Assembly: GCA_006218055.1 (NCBI GenBank)
Contig: VBWD01000006.1
Location: 1-48,384 of the forward strand
Direction: 5' to 3'
From: Gallionellaceae bacterium
Lineage (GTDB): Bacteria; Pseudomonadota; Gammaproteobacteria; Burkholderiales; Gallionellaceae
DNA: 48,384 bases
In this document: positions 35,128 through 43,343 of the stretch, piece by piece
How positions within the stretch are numbered: position 1 is the first letter of the stretch
Layout: the number at the start of each line of letters is the position of its first letter
Made by a program: the position numbers and the translations under genes
Notes under the pieces: generated by a model
What the model was told of the DNA's origin: nothing
Seen by the model: only the letters and a program-made list of their open reading frames with translations
Databases searched by the model: none

Positions 35128-35582
35128 AGTTTGGTTGGTGGCGATGATGTTGTGTATGGCGATGCAGAGTGGGATGGCCCTCGCGGGAGAAGCGGGCTCG
35201 ATGTCGAAAGCCGATGAGATGAAGGCCGAACCTTTCCGTGATGCGAAATCGGTTCAGCAAACAAGGCGGTTGGTTCAAAGTGAAAGCGGGTAAGGCGACG
35301 GGGTGGGTGCACATGCTGAGCGTACGTAAGGGCGATGCGAAGAAGGGGGCGGATAATGCTTCTGGATTGTTGGCGCTCTCATCGGGTCGAGCAGGGACTG
35401 GCAAGGTCGTAGCAACGACTGGTGTGCGTGGTTTGAACGAAGAAGAATTGAAAGCGGCCACCTTCAACGAGGCAGAGTTGCAACGCGCAGAAGCCAATGC
35501 ATCGAGCAAGGCAGACGCTGCGACATTCGCCAAGCAGGGCAAGCTGGTCGCGCGTCCATTCGATTATCTGCCAGCGAAGTGA
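35114..35582 (+). pseudogene. Exported SH3-domain protein, disrupted by internal deletion and frameshift
   Basis: The first frame, from ATG 35114, encodes a signal peptide (VWLVAMMLCMAMQSGMALA) and the beginning of an SH3-like domain (SKADEMKAEPFRDAKSV), then stops at about 35291. A different frame encodes SKQGGWFKVKAGKATGWVHM and the remainder to a TGA at 35580. Intact SH3 proteins of this type have roughly ten residues (a GKLAKGDKVEIL-like stretch) between these parts; they are missing here. So there is a deletion of non-triplet length near 35240-35260. It may be a true pseudogene or a sequence/assembly error. Confidence 0.7.
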
Positions 35583-35593
35583 GGAGAGACGAC

Positions 35594-36257
35594 ATGAAAA
35601 GATCAGTACAGATTTTGTTGTTCTCACTGTGTTTGGTATCTGCGAGTGCCAGTGCATTCGATGAATCGCGTCGGGCGTTGGGTGGCGACGCAGAGCGAGC
35701 GCCCCGACTTGCCTTGGCATTTCGGTGTCATCCAATCCGAGGATATGAATGCTTTCGCAGCACCGGGCGGTTACATCTTCATCACGCTGGGGCTGTATCG
35801 CACTTTTCAAGGCGAAGCCGATCTTGCGGGTGTGTTGGGGCACGAGGTCGGTCATGTCATCCGTCAGCATCACCTGAAGATATTGCAGCAGAGCAAGCTG
35901 GTGGATGCAGGTAGCAAGGCACTGTCGAAATCAGTCGGTGGTAACGACAAGGTGCAGCAACTCATCGGCAGTGGCGCAGAGATCGTTGCACGCGGATTGG
36001 ATAAAGATGCCGAATTCGAGGCAGACCGTATCGGTGTCGTATTGGCTACTCGTGCAGGCTATGACGCCTATGGCTTGCCGAGCGTATTGCAACAGATCGG
36101 TCACGCTGCCAAGGACGACAATCGAGTCGCTCTGTTGTTCAAGACGCATCCGCTACCTGAAGACCGTCTCAACAAGATTGATGCTGCGATGGGTGATCGT
36201 TTCGATCGCGTGAAAGGGCTGACGCTGGAGAAGCGATTGCTCAAGGTGAAGAAATAA
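35594..36257 (+). pseudogene. M48-family metalloprotease, disrupted by internal deletion and frameshift
   Basis: From the ATG at 35594 one frame encodes a signal peptide (MKRSVQILLFSLCLVSASASA) and FDESRRALG. The protease domain is in another frame: NRVGRWVATQSERPDLPWHF, FAAPGGYIFITLGLYR, then HEVGHVIRQHH with the zinc motif HExxH and later EFEADRIGVVLATRAGYDAYG with the third zinc ligand Glu. The linker that usually precedes 'RVGRWVA' (about 60-70 residues in relatives) is absent, and the frame changes near 35660. It is therefore not translatable as one protein. It is the third gene of the CHASE2-SH3-M48 set. It could be an assembly artefact. Confidence 0.7.
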
Positions 36258-37596
36258 ATCCTTCATCCAGCCTGCGCAAGTTGTACTGCGCCTGATAAAG
36301 ATTTGGGTCTAGTTGAAGCGCGACGGTCAGTTCCCGTCGCGCTTCTTCTTTGCGCTGTGCCAATTGGTAGGCGTAGCCCAAGTTGTTATGTGCCCGTGCT
36401 TTGTCGGGTGACTTTGCGACGGTGTCTTCCCACAGTGTTATCTCGTTCCTGTACACCTGATTGCGCGACACGGTGAGTGCGGTGAAGGTGATCAGAAAAG
36501 CAGCTGCGACGGGCCACCATCTTCTTCCATCCAGTAGCAACGTCAATTCGATCGCCAGTGCCAGCAGCAGCGGCCATGCGGCTAGGTACAGTTGGCGTTC
36601 GTTGGCGATGTCGATACGCGGTAACGCGATGTAGAGCGGTAGCAGATGCAGTATCGCCCAGCCGAGCGCAAAGCTGATCCACGGTCGTCTGCGCCAGCAG
36701 CAAGCCATGAGGGCGAGCAGCGCGGTGAAGATGAAGAGCGGGAAGATGGCGGCAGATATATCGTGCTGCAAGGGCAGGTCGGGGTCGATGTTCAGCCACA
36801 GGGGCAATGCCCATTGACGTAGCAGGTAGATGAAGCCGGACAGTTGGGTGGCGAGGTTGCCTTCGAATGAGTTGAACCCTGCGCTGCGTTCCATCTGCGA
36901 TAGGTAGTTGTCACTGAGCAAAAAGAATAACGCCGCGAGGACGAGCACAAGCCAACTCGTCCATTGCGGTTTGAATTCGAATCGCCATCTCCCGCCGCAA
37001 CTCAGTTCCCATAGCAGCAGAGCGAATGGCAGTGTCACTGCGGTCTCTTTCACGCCGAGGGCGAGTACGAACAGTAGCGGTGTGGCGACATACACGTAGA
37101 GAGTGTTCCGTTGAATGCGGCCGGTCACGTAGCACAGCAGTGCGCCCAGATAGAACGAGGTCATCAGCGAGGCGGAACGTCCGCTGATGTAACTCACTGC
37201 TTCCGTATTGATCGGATGCACGGCGAACAGCAGTGCGACGAGTAACGGTACGTATCCCATTCGTGCTTGTGCGGTCTGCTGTTGCACGAACAGTTGCGAC
37301 AGGCGATATAACAGATATGCATTCAGCAGATGGATGAGCAGATTAGTGAGATGGAAGCCAAGCACGCCCATGCCCATCGTCCAATTCGCGGTATAGCTCA
37401 GCTTAAGCAGAGGGCGGATACCGCTACCGAGTGCGGCGAACCAGTTGGCCCAACTATGTACTTGCGTCTCGTTGACGATGACGTTGTAGTCATCGAATTG
37501 AAAACTGCCGCCGAGTACGTTGGCGTAGCTGACGAGTACGGTCAGCGCCAGCCATATCAGCATATGACTGGTTGATTCAGTGCGTGTTGTTCGCAT
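36241..37596 (-). CDS. Multi-pass membrane protein with C-terminal TPR repeats (TMTC/PMT-like)
   Basis: The 451-aa protein from the ATG at 37596 has about 10 hydrophobic segments with FQFDDYNVIVNETQVHSWANW, a DDY-type loop after the first segment as in dolichyl-phosphate-mannose-dependent O-mannosyltransferase-like (TMTC) proteins, and PINTEAVSYISGRSASLMT. The last ~60 residues are TPR-like (KARAHNNLGYAYQLAQRKEE, LDPNLYQAQYNLRRLDEG). It may be a lipid-linked sugar transferase, but activity is unproven. It overlaps the DD-peptidase gene by 20 bases and ends 17 bases inside the convergent M48 gene. Confidence 0.75.
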   Translation of the reverse strand: MRTTRTESTSHMLIWLALTVLVSYANVLGGSFQFDDYNVIVNETQVHSWANWFAALGSGIRPLLKLSYTANWTMGMGVLGFHLTNLLIHLLNAYLLYRLSQLFVQQQTAQARMGYVPLLVALLFAVHPINTEAVSYISGRSASLMTSFYLGALLCYVTGRIQRNTLYVYVATPLLFVLALGVKETAVTLPFALLLWELSCGGRWRFEFKPQWTSWLVLVLAALFFLLSDNYLSQMERSAGFNSFEGNLATQLSGFIYLLRQWALPLWLNIDPDLPLQHDISAAIFPLFIFTALLALMACCWRRRPWISFALGWAILHLLPLYIALPRIDIANERQLYLAAWPLLLALAIELTLLLDGRRWWPVAAAFLITFTALTVSRNQVYRNEITLWEDTVAKSPDKARAHNNLGYAYQLAQRKEEARRELTVALQLDPNLYQAQYNLRRLDEGFISSP

Positions 37597-38377
37597 GTTC
37601 AAAGGCGAGGTCGAGTATGTCCACCGTATCCCACCAGCGGTCCTGTCCGTGCAACAGCACCAGCAGCACTTCTTTGTCTTTGCGCTTGGCGTAGGCGACC
37701 AGACATTTGCCGGCCTTGGCGGTGTATCCGGTCTTCAGCCCGAGTGCGCCGTCGTAACGGCCGATCAACGCGTTCTTGTTGGACACTTTGTAGGCCTTGC
37801 CTTCCAGGGTGGTGATAGTGGTTTTCGCTTGTGAGGTGATGGCGATGACCTGCGGATGTTTGAGCAACTCATGTGCAAGGCGGGCGAGATCGTTTGCGGT
37901 GGAAAGATGCTGTGGCGCATCGTGACCGCACGCATTTTGAAAATGCGTGGCACTCAAGCCAAGTTCCTGTGCGCGACGATTCATCTGCTTCACGAATGCG
38001 CTTTCGCTACCGGCAAGATGATCAGCCAGTGCATGACACGCATCGTTCGCCGATTGCATCAATGTCGCGGTGAGCAGGTCTTGCACGAGAAAGCCTTCGT
38101 TGGCTTTGAGATTGAGGCGCGAACCCGTCTCGCGCGTGGCCTCTGCACTGACACTGACTGGGGCTTGCAGTTGGTTCTGCTCCAGCACCAGCAGGGCGGT
38201 CATCAGTTTGGTCAGGCTGGCGGGGGGCAGTTTTCGGGCGGCTTGTTTCTCCCACAGCACAGCGCCATCCACTTCGACAAGATACGCGTGGGCGACCTGC
38301 GGAAACGGATCGGGCCGCGTTGCCGCCCCCGCCATGAGGGAGTAGCAACACAGCCCGATGAAGAGCGTCTTATACAC
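37577..38377 (-). CDS. D-alanyl-D-alanine carboxypeptidase/endopeptidase (PBP7-like)
   Basis: This is a serine DD-peptidase of the S11 family. It has a signal peptide (MYKTLFIGLCCYSLMAGAAT), S54-L-T-K57 (PPASLTKLMTALL), the second motif S109-A-N111 (MQSANDACHAL) and K215-T-G (LGLKTGYT). The 266-aa length lacks the C-terminal beta domain of PBP5/6, so it is closer to the PBP7/YdcK-short type that trims peptidoglycan. It starts with GTG at 38377, directly adjacent to the stop codon of the DUF3617 gene. Confidence 0.93.
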   Translation of the reverse strand: MYKTLFIGLCCYSLMAGAATRPDPFPQVAHAYLVEVDGAVLWEKQAARKLPPASLTKLMTALLVLEQNQLQAPVSVSAEATRETGSRLNLKANEGFLVQDLLTATLMQSANDACHALADHLAGSESAFVKQMNRRAQELGLSATHFQNACGHDAPQHLSTANDLARLAHELLKHPQVIAITSQAKTTITTLEGKAYKVSNKNALIGRYDGALGLKTGYTAKAGKCLVAYAKRKDKEVLLVLLHGQDRWWDTVDILDLAFEHANNTH

Positions 38378-39382
38378 TTACAGACCGAACAAACCCTTCA
38401 ACTTCTTGGCGCCTTCCAGTGCATCGGCGGCAGGGTTGCCATTGGCGGGTTTGCTGGCTTTGCGCGGTGCGGGGGCTTCTTCCTGAGTGTCGTCCTCAGC
38501 AGAGGATTCGTCCTCTTTGCCGCTCAGACATCTTTTAAGGTCTGCGGCACGTGTCTCTGCAGTGTAGCTACGACCTTCGCAATCTTTGCGGCGTTGCACT
38601 TCGCGATAGGCCTTGGCTTCGGCTGGGCAATGCGCGGAAAGTTGGTTGTGATTTTTACCGTTGAGCGTCTTGCAGATCGCTTTGGTGGTGGCCGCGATGT
38701 TCAGCTTGCATTCCTTGGCGACCGATGCGACACCTTTCTGCTGCTCGTAGTTGACCAGGGCGTTATAGGTTTTCGCGTCACTGGGGGCATCCTTGCGTAC
38801 TTTTTCACACAATTGGTTGCGCAGAGCCGGTGGGCAGGGGGTCTCTGCCTGAAGGATGAAATGGGAGCCGTATATCCAATCGGCAGTGTCACGGTACTGG
38901 GATGTATCGCACATCTGCCCGACGATCTTTTGCTGGTCTGCTTTTGCTTTTTTGACGGCTTCTTCCGAATCGCAACTACCGCCTATGCGTTTGCCGCTGA
39001 ATTCCGAGGACATGTCCATGTCACGACCGTGTGATTTCCCGGAAAATCTCATCTTGCCCTGATAGCCATTTGCCGTATAGGTTTGCTCTCCGCTACCGGT
39101 CATTATTTCGCCGTCATGGTCGCAGCGTACTTTCCACGAGGTCTTGTTGCCGACAGTCTTGACGTCGCTTGCCTGGCAATCCTTGTCACCGGTGGTTTTC
39201 CCGGGATCTCTCTCACCGCCCTTGGCGATGCACACCTTGGTGGTGGTGGCAGGCATGGCGAAGGGCATGCCGGGCATCTCCATCTTGGAAGTTATTTCCC
39301 AGTACTCTCCCGGGGCAGACAGTGCGATGGTGGAAAACAGGCAAGCAGAAACGGCAATGCCGGTGATCAGACGATTATTCAT
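38378..39382 (-). CDS. Exported DUF3617-domain protein
   Basis: From the ATG at 39382 (MNNRLITGIAVSACLFSTIALSA) a signal peptide is followed by PGEYWEITSKMEMPGMPFAM, TTKVCIAKGG, CDHDGEIMTGSGEQTYTANGYQGKMRF, typical of the DUF3617 domain (about 25-150). The C-terminal half has conserved cysteines and a charged tail. The 334-aa length is longer than a bare DUF3617 protein. Its function is unknown. It is in one unit with the DD-peptidase and TMTC-like genes (no gap to the first). Confidence 0.85.
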   Translation of the reverse strand: MNNRLITGIAVSACLFSTIALSAPGEYWEITSKMEMPGMPFAMPATTTKVCIAKGGERDPGKTTGDKDCQASDVKTVGNKTSWKVRCDHDGEIMTGSGEQTYTANGYQGKMRFSGKSHGRDMDMSSEFSGKRIGGSCDSEEAVKKAKADQQKIVGQMCDTSQYRDTADWIYGSHFILQAETPCPPALRNQLCEKVRKDAPSDAKTYNALVNYEQQKGVASVAKECKLNIAATTKAICKTLNGKNHNQLSAHCPAEAKAYREVQRRKDCEGRSYTAETRAADLKRCLSGKEDESSAEDDTQEEAPAPRKASKPANGNPAADALEGAKKLKGLFGL

Positions 39383-39539
39383 GATGGCTCCCCTTATTGA
39401 TGACCACATGCGATGGATAGTCTCAAAGACTGCCGCGGATTCTTTGCCTTATGTGCCATTCCGTCAAGTTCTGATTGTAGGAAGTTGCGGGGTGCTCGGG
39501 TATCATGCGCATCCCATTGAAAGCCTGACCCTTTTCGCC

Positions 39540-40319
39540 ATGAATCCGACCCTTGTATTCGACATCGAAACCATCCCCGACATCACGGGCTTACGTGCTT
39601 TGTACGAGCTCGACAGCGCGGTGAACGATAACGAGGTGGCCGAGGTGGCATTCCAGATGCGTCGCCAGAAGACGGGCAGTGATTTTCTGCCGCATCACTT
39701 GCAACGCGTCGCGGCGATCTCCTGTGTGTTGCGCGAGGGTGACAACTTCAAGGTGTGGTCGCTAGGCGAACCGGGTGAGGATGAAGGCAGCATCATCCAG
39801 CGCTTTTTCGATGGTATCGAGAAATACACACCACAGATCGTGAGTTGGAACGGCAGCGGTTTCGACCTGCCCGTGTTGCACTATCGCGGCCTCATTCACG
39901 GTATCCAATCACCGCGTTATTGGGATCAGGGTGAGGACGACAAGGACTTCAAATGGAACAACTACATCAGCCGCTACCACTCGCGCCATCTGGACTTGAT
40001 GGATCTGCTGGCGATGTACACAGGGCGTGCCAATGCGCCGCTGGATGAATTGGCGAAACTCATCGGCTTTCCCGGCAAGTTAGGCATGGATGGTAGCAAG
40101 GTGTGGGGCGCGTATCAGCAGGGCAAGTTGGCTGAGATCCGCAACTACTGCGAGACCGATGTGGTGAACACGTGGTTGGTGTTCGCGCGATTCCAATTGA
40201 TGCGAGGGCAGTTCTCCAAGTCGCGTTACGAACAAGAGATCGAATTGGTGCGCAGTACATTAGGCAAATCCACCGAAGCACATTGGGCAGAATACTTGGC
40301 GGCGTGGAACAAAGCTTAG
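39540..40319 (+). CDS. 3'-5' exonuclease, PolB-like (DnaQ fold)
   Basis: The 259-aa protein starts at the ATG at 39540 (MNPTLVFDIETIPD) with ExoI motif D-x-E (FDIETIP). WNGSGFDLPVLHYRGL gives ExoII and IRNYCETDVVNTWLVFARF gives ExoIII (Y-C-x-x-D). This matches the stand-alone 'predicted 3'-5' exonuclease related to the PolB exonuclease domain' family. The frame upstream of 39540 has no homology. VanZ follows immediately (ATG right after the TAG). Confidence 0.92.
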   Translation: MNPTLVFDIETIPDITGLRALYELDSAVNDNEVAEVAFQMRRQKTGSDFLPHHLQRVAAISCVLREGDNFKVWSLGEPGEDEGSIIQRFFDGIEKYTPQIVSWNGSGFDLPVLHYRGLIHGIQSPRYWDQGEDDKDFKWNNYISRYHSRHLDLMDLLAMYTGRANAPLDELAKLIGFPGKLGMDGSKVWGAYQQGKLAEIRNYCETDVVNTWLVFARFQLMRGQFSKSRYEQEIELVRSTLGKSTEAHWAEYLAAWNKA

Positions 40320-40694
40320 ATGTTGCGCAATAGCTGGTTGGCGCTAGGGTGGTTGTGGGTCGCCATCGTGTCCTACCTTTCCTTGATGCCCAATCCTCCT
40401 CAGCCACTTTGGTTTGAGGGCGTGGATAAATTGGAGCATGCGTCAGCTTATATAGGTTTGATGTTGTGGTTCTGTCAGGTGGTCGTGCAGAAGCAATCAC
40501 GTGTGTATCTGATGGCTGCGTTCGTGGTCATGGGCGTGTGCATCGAGATGCTACAAGGGCTCAGTGGATACCGATACTTTGAATATGCCGACATGCTGGC
40601 GAATACGACTGGCGTGTTGATTGGTTTTGGTTTGGCGCATACCCGGATGGGGCGCATCTTGAATAAGTTGGAGCGAAATGCAAAAAACACATAA
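40320..40694 (+). CDS. VanZ-family membrane protein
   Basis: The 124-aa protein has a VanZ-like arrangement: a first membrane segment (SWLALGWLWVAIVSYLSL), MPNPPQPLWFEGVDKLEHASAYIGLMLWF, VYLMAAFVVMGVCIEMLQGL and YADMLANTTGVLIGFGLAH. KLEHASAY and FEYADMLANTTGV are the usual signatures. Function outside glycopeptide resistance is unknown. The ATG immediately follows the exonuclease stop, and it overlaps rlmD by 17 bases. Confidence 0.9.
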   Translation: MLRNSWLALGWLWVAIVSYLSLMPNPPQPLWFEGVDKLEHASAYIGLMLWFCQVVVQKQSRVYLMAAFVVMGVCIEMLQGLSGYRYFEYADMLANTTGVLIGFGLAHTRMGRILNKLERNAKNT

Positions 40695-41939
40695 TACCGC
40701 CGTCATTGAATCACTCGATCATGAAGGTCGCGGTATCGCGCATGCCGATGGCAAGGTCATCTTCATCGAAGGTGCACTCACACGTGAACTCGTCACCTAC
40801 TCGACCTATCGCAAGAAGAACAATTACGAGCAAGCCAAGGTCGGTCAGATACTAAAGCAGTCGTTCATGCGCGTGCAGCCAAAGTGCCGCAGCTTTGGTG
40901 TGTGCGGTGGTTGCTCGATGCAGCATCTCGATCCTCAAGCGCAGGTGGCGGTGAAGCAGCGTGTGCTGGAAGACAATTTGCAGCGCATCGGCAAGGTGAA
41001 GCCGGAAGTGATTTTGTCGCCCATCTACGGGCAGCCTTGGGGCTATCGCCAACGTGCACGCTTGTCAGTGCGCCATGTGCTGAAGAAAGAAAAGTCACTG
41101 GTGGGCTTTCGTGAAACCAACGGCAAATACGTGGCTGACATTGCGCACTGCGAGATCTTAACGCCCAAGATCGCCAAGCTGCTGCCCTTGTTGGCGCAGT
41201 TGAATGAACGGTTATCCATTCGTGAATCTGTGCCGCAGATCGAAGTGGCGGTGGGCGATGAAGTGGATGTGTTGGTGCTGCGCATCATGCAGGCTTTATC
41301 ACCTGCGGATGAAGAACAGCTCAAGCGCTTTGCCGACGAGCATCATGTGCAATTCTGGACGCAGACCCAAGGTGTGGATACGGTCAAACCGTTCTATCCC
41401 TTGGATGCGCCGGCATTGAGCTACAGCTTGCCCGAGTTCGGTATCACCATGCCGTTTGCGCCGACCGAATTCACCCAAGTGAATAGCGACTTGAATCGCT
41501 TGATGGTCAGTCGCGCTATGCGCTTGTTGAAGCCGCAAGCGAATGAACGTATCGCCGATTTCTTCTGTGGGCTGGGTAACTTTACATTGCCGATTGCTCG
41601 CAGTGGCGCTCAGGTGATGGGGATCGAAGGCAGTGATGCGCTGGTGAAGCGCGCAGTTCAAAGTGCGCAATACAATGGCTTAAGCAGCAACACCGAATTT
41701 CGCATGATGAATCTATTCGATATGGATGCGAGTCTGTTGGCGACGCTGTGCAATCCATCACGAATTACACCGCGCCCAAACTCATTGTTTATGTGAGTTG
41801 CAATCCAGGCACATTGGCGCGCGATGCGGATGTGCTGGTGAATACGAAAGGCTATGTCCTGAAATCCGCCGGCGTGATGAATATGTTCCCACAGACATCA
41901 CACGTCGAATCCATTGCTGTGTTCGAGCGTCCCCTGTGA
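40678..41939 (+). pseudogene. rlmD: 23S rRNA (uracil-1939-C5)-methyltransferase RlmD, frame-disrupted
   Basis: RlmD methylates U1939 of 23S rRNA. The first frame carries a TRAM domain (1-55), the Fe-S cysteines (CRSFGVCGGCSMQHL), QPWGYRQRARLSVRH and SAM motif FCGLGNFTLPIA. It then leaves the family sequence after [13 protein letters not shown] at about 41747 and stops at 41796 as [12 protein letters not shown]. The second frame, beginning at about 41748, encodes [24 protein letters not shown] (containing the catalytic SCNPG cysteine) and the normal C-terminus to TGA 41937-41939. The stretch between, which normally carries the DPPR motif, is missing. It is a roughly 50-bp non-triplet deletion or a sequence error. 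Confidence 0.88.
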
Positions 41940-41954
41940 CGGATTTCGTGCGAT

Positions 41955-41982
41955 AAAAAAGGCGGCCTAGGCCGCCTTTTTG
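41955..41982. terminator. Bidirectional intrinsic terminator
   Basis: Perfect palindrome AAAAAAGGCGGCC / GGCCGCCTTTTT between the convergent rlmD and Bax-inhibitor-1 genes; A-rich left and T-rich right sides allow termination in both directions. Confidence 0.92.
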
Positions 41983-41998
41983 TTGGATACGAATCGCG

Positions 41999-42685
41999 TT
42001 ATTCGCGCTCTCCACTGAATGCCATCAGCAGATTGAGCAAATTGATGAACAGGTTGTAGATGTTCATGTAAAGGCTCAATGTCGCCATCACGTAGTTGGT
42101 CTCGCCGCCGTGCACGATCTGGCTCACGTCATACAGGATGTAGGCAGAAAAGATCATCACTGCGATAGCAGAAATGGTCAGTGACAAGGCTGGGATCTGG
42201 AAGAACAGATTGGCCAGCGATGCGACGATGAGCAGGATCAGGCCGATGAACAAGAACTTGCCCATGAAGCTGAAATCCTTCTTGGTCACGGTAGCGATGG
42301 TCGCCAAGGTGAAGAAGATGATGCCAGTGCCGCCTGCGGCCATGCCGACTAATTGCGCGCCGTTACTGAAGTGTAGTGCGTGTTGCAGAATTGGGCCGAG
42401 GAACACGCCTGCAACGAAGGTGAAACCGAGCAGGGCGACAATGCCCCATACGCTGTTGCGCAAGGCAGCAACAGCGAACAGCATGCCCATCATCACGCCA
42501 AACATCAGCAATGAGCCGATGATGGGGTGTTCTGTCATGAAGGCAAAACTGATGGAGGTGCCGATGAAAGCGCCAAGGATGGTCGGGATCATGGTCAGCG
42601 CAAGCAGGGTATAGGTATTGCGCAGGACTTTGTTCTGTTCGGTGGCAAGTGCGCCGATCTGTGCTGTCTGAGTCTGGTATTGCAT
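41999..42685 (-). CDS. Bax inhibitor-1/YccA-family membrane protein
   Basis: The 228-aa protein from the ATG at 42685 (MQYQTQTAQIGALATEQNKV, ribosome-binding site gaggaaacc) has seven hydrophobic segments, including TYTLLALTMIPTILGAFIG, GIVALLGFTFVAGVFLGPIL and LYMNIYNLFINLLNLLMAF. The segments 'NKVLRNTYTLLALTM' and 'YILYDVSQIVHGGETNYVMATLSLYMNIYNLF' (with acidic pore residues) are typical of the YccA/BI-1 group in betaproteobacteria, thought to modulate FtsH or to conduct ions. No neighbours share its strand. Confidence 0.93.
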   Translation of the reverse strand: MQYQTQTAQIGALATEQNKVLRNTYTLLALTMIPTILGAFIGTSISFAFMTEHPIIGSLLMFGVMMGMLFAVAALRNSVWGIVALLGFTFVAGVFLGPILQHALHFSNGAQLVGMAAGGTGIIFFTLATIATVTKKDFSFMGKFLFIGLILLIVASLANLFFQIPALSLTISAIAVMIFSAYILYDVSQIVHGGETNYVMATLSLYMNIYNLFINLLNLLMAFSGERE

Positions 42686-42888
42686 GGTTTCCTCCAATGA
42701 AAACGCGCGATTCATCTCGCGGCGGGCGTGAGACTACAGAAGAGAGTAAAAAGTTTCAACCGCTAAAAATGCAGGCTTTTGGGTGATAAGAGGTTTTCGG
42801 GTATCATGCGCGCCGTCCAGTGCATGCCTGCTTGAATTGATACGGAACTATTCGGTAAAACCGATGCCGTAGGCCGGCACTGAACTTT

Positions 42889-42925
42889 GGAGGTGTGGCC
42901 GAGCGGTTTAAGGCACTAGTCTTGA
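42889..42925 (+). repeat. 5' half of tRNA-Ser duplicated upstream of the intact gene
   Basis: The 37 nt from GGAGGTGTGGCCGAGCGGTT to ...CTAGTCTTGA are identical to the first half of the intact tRNA-Ser at 43075-43164. The copy breaks exactly after the anticodon TGA and continues into an unrelated hairpin (42926-42950). It cannot form a tRNA. It looks like one half of a recombination site left by an integrase. Confidence 0.85.
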
Positions 42926-42950
42926 CCACACACCGCGAAGCGGTGTGTGG
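42926..42950 (+). other. Perfect 11-bp hairpin after the partial tRNA
   Basis: CCACACACCGC and GCGGTGTGTGG pair perfectly around a GAA loop (42926-42936 and 42940-42950). No T-run follows, so it is not a standard terminator. It begins at the breakpoint of the tRNA-Ser partial copy. The interval 42951-43074 has further weak inverted repeats (gactaac at 42958 and gttagtc at 43028) but no ORF. Confidence 0.6.
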
Positions 42951-43074
42951 CGGCGCAGACTAACCTTTAGGTTATGTCGTAGCCAAAACATGCAATGTTT
43001 CAGTGAAGACTTATGCCCGATGTTGGCGTTAGTCGAAACTAAAACTAGCGATTGCTAGCGTTTTAGAAATATCT

Positions 43075-43164
43075 GGAGGTGTGGCCGAGCGGTTTAAGGC
43101 ACTAGTCTTGAAAACTAGCGAGGATGAGAGTCCTCCGTGAGTTCGAATCTCACCGCCTCCGCCA
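43075..43164 (+). tRNA. tRNA-Ser (anticodon UGA)
   Basis: Class II tRNA: acceptor GGAGGTG pairs with CACCTCC-type 3' strand (CGCCTCC with GCCA end); D arm GCC...GGC; anticodon stem CTAGT / ACTAG with loop CTTGAAA and anticodon TGA at 43109-43111; long variable arm (43119-43138); T arm GTGAGTTCGAATCTCAC. CCA is encoded. It is the insertion site next to the tyrosine integrase at 43344. Confidence 0.97.
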
Positions 43165-43197
43165 GAACAATGTCTTAATCAGTCTCAAGAAGTCCGC

Positions 43198-43231
43198 AAA
43201 ACCCGCACTGCGTATAGCTTTTGCGGGTTTT
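43198..43231 (+). terminator. Intrinsic terminator after tRNA-Ser
   Basis: AAAACCCGCA (43198-43207) pairs with TGCGGGTTTT (43222-43231) across a 14-base loop, followed by more T. It lies between tRNA-Ser and the integrase. Confidence 0.75.
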
Positions 43232-43343
43232 TTGTTGTCCAAGCAGTATCGACCAATCTCACTAAAGCTTGTGTTGTTTGTTGGTAAAGAGTATCGTTTT
43301 TACCAGCAAGTATTTTATTTACCAACAAGCGGAGGTGGGCATC

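Noticed and set aside
42889-43164. Intron-containing tRNA-Ser
   Set aside because: The 3' half does not resume after the insert except for about 10 nt, and an intact tRNA follows; duplication is simpler.
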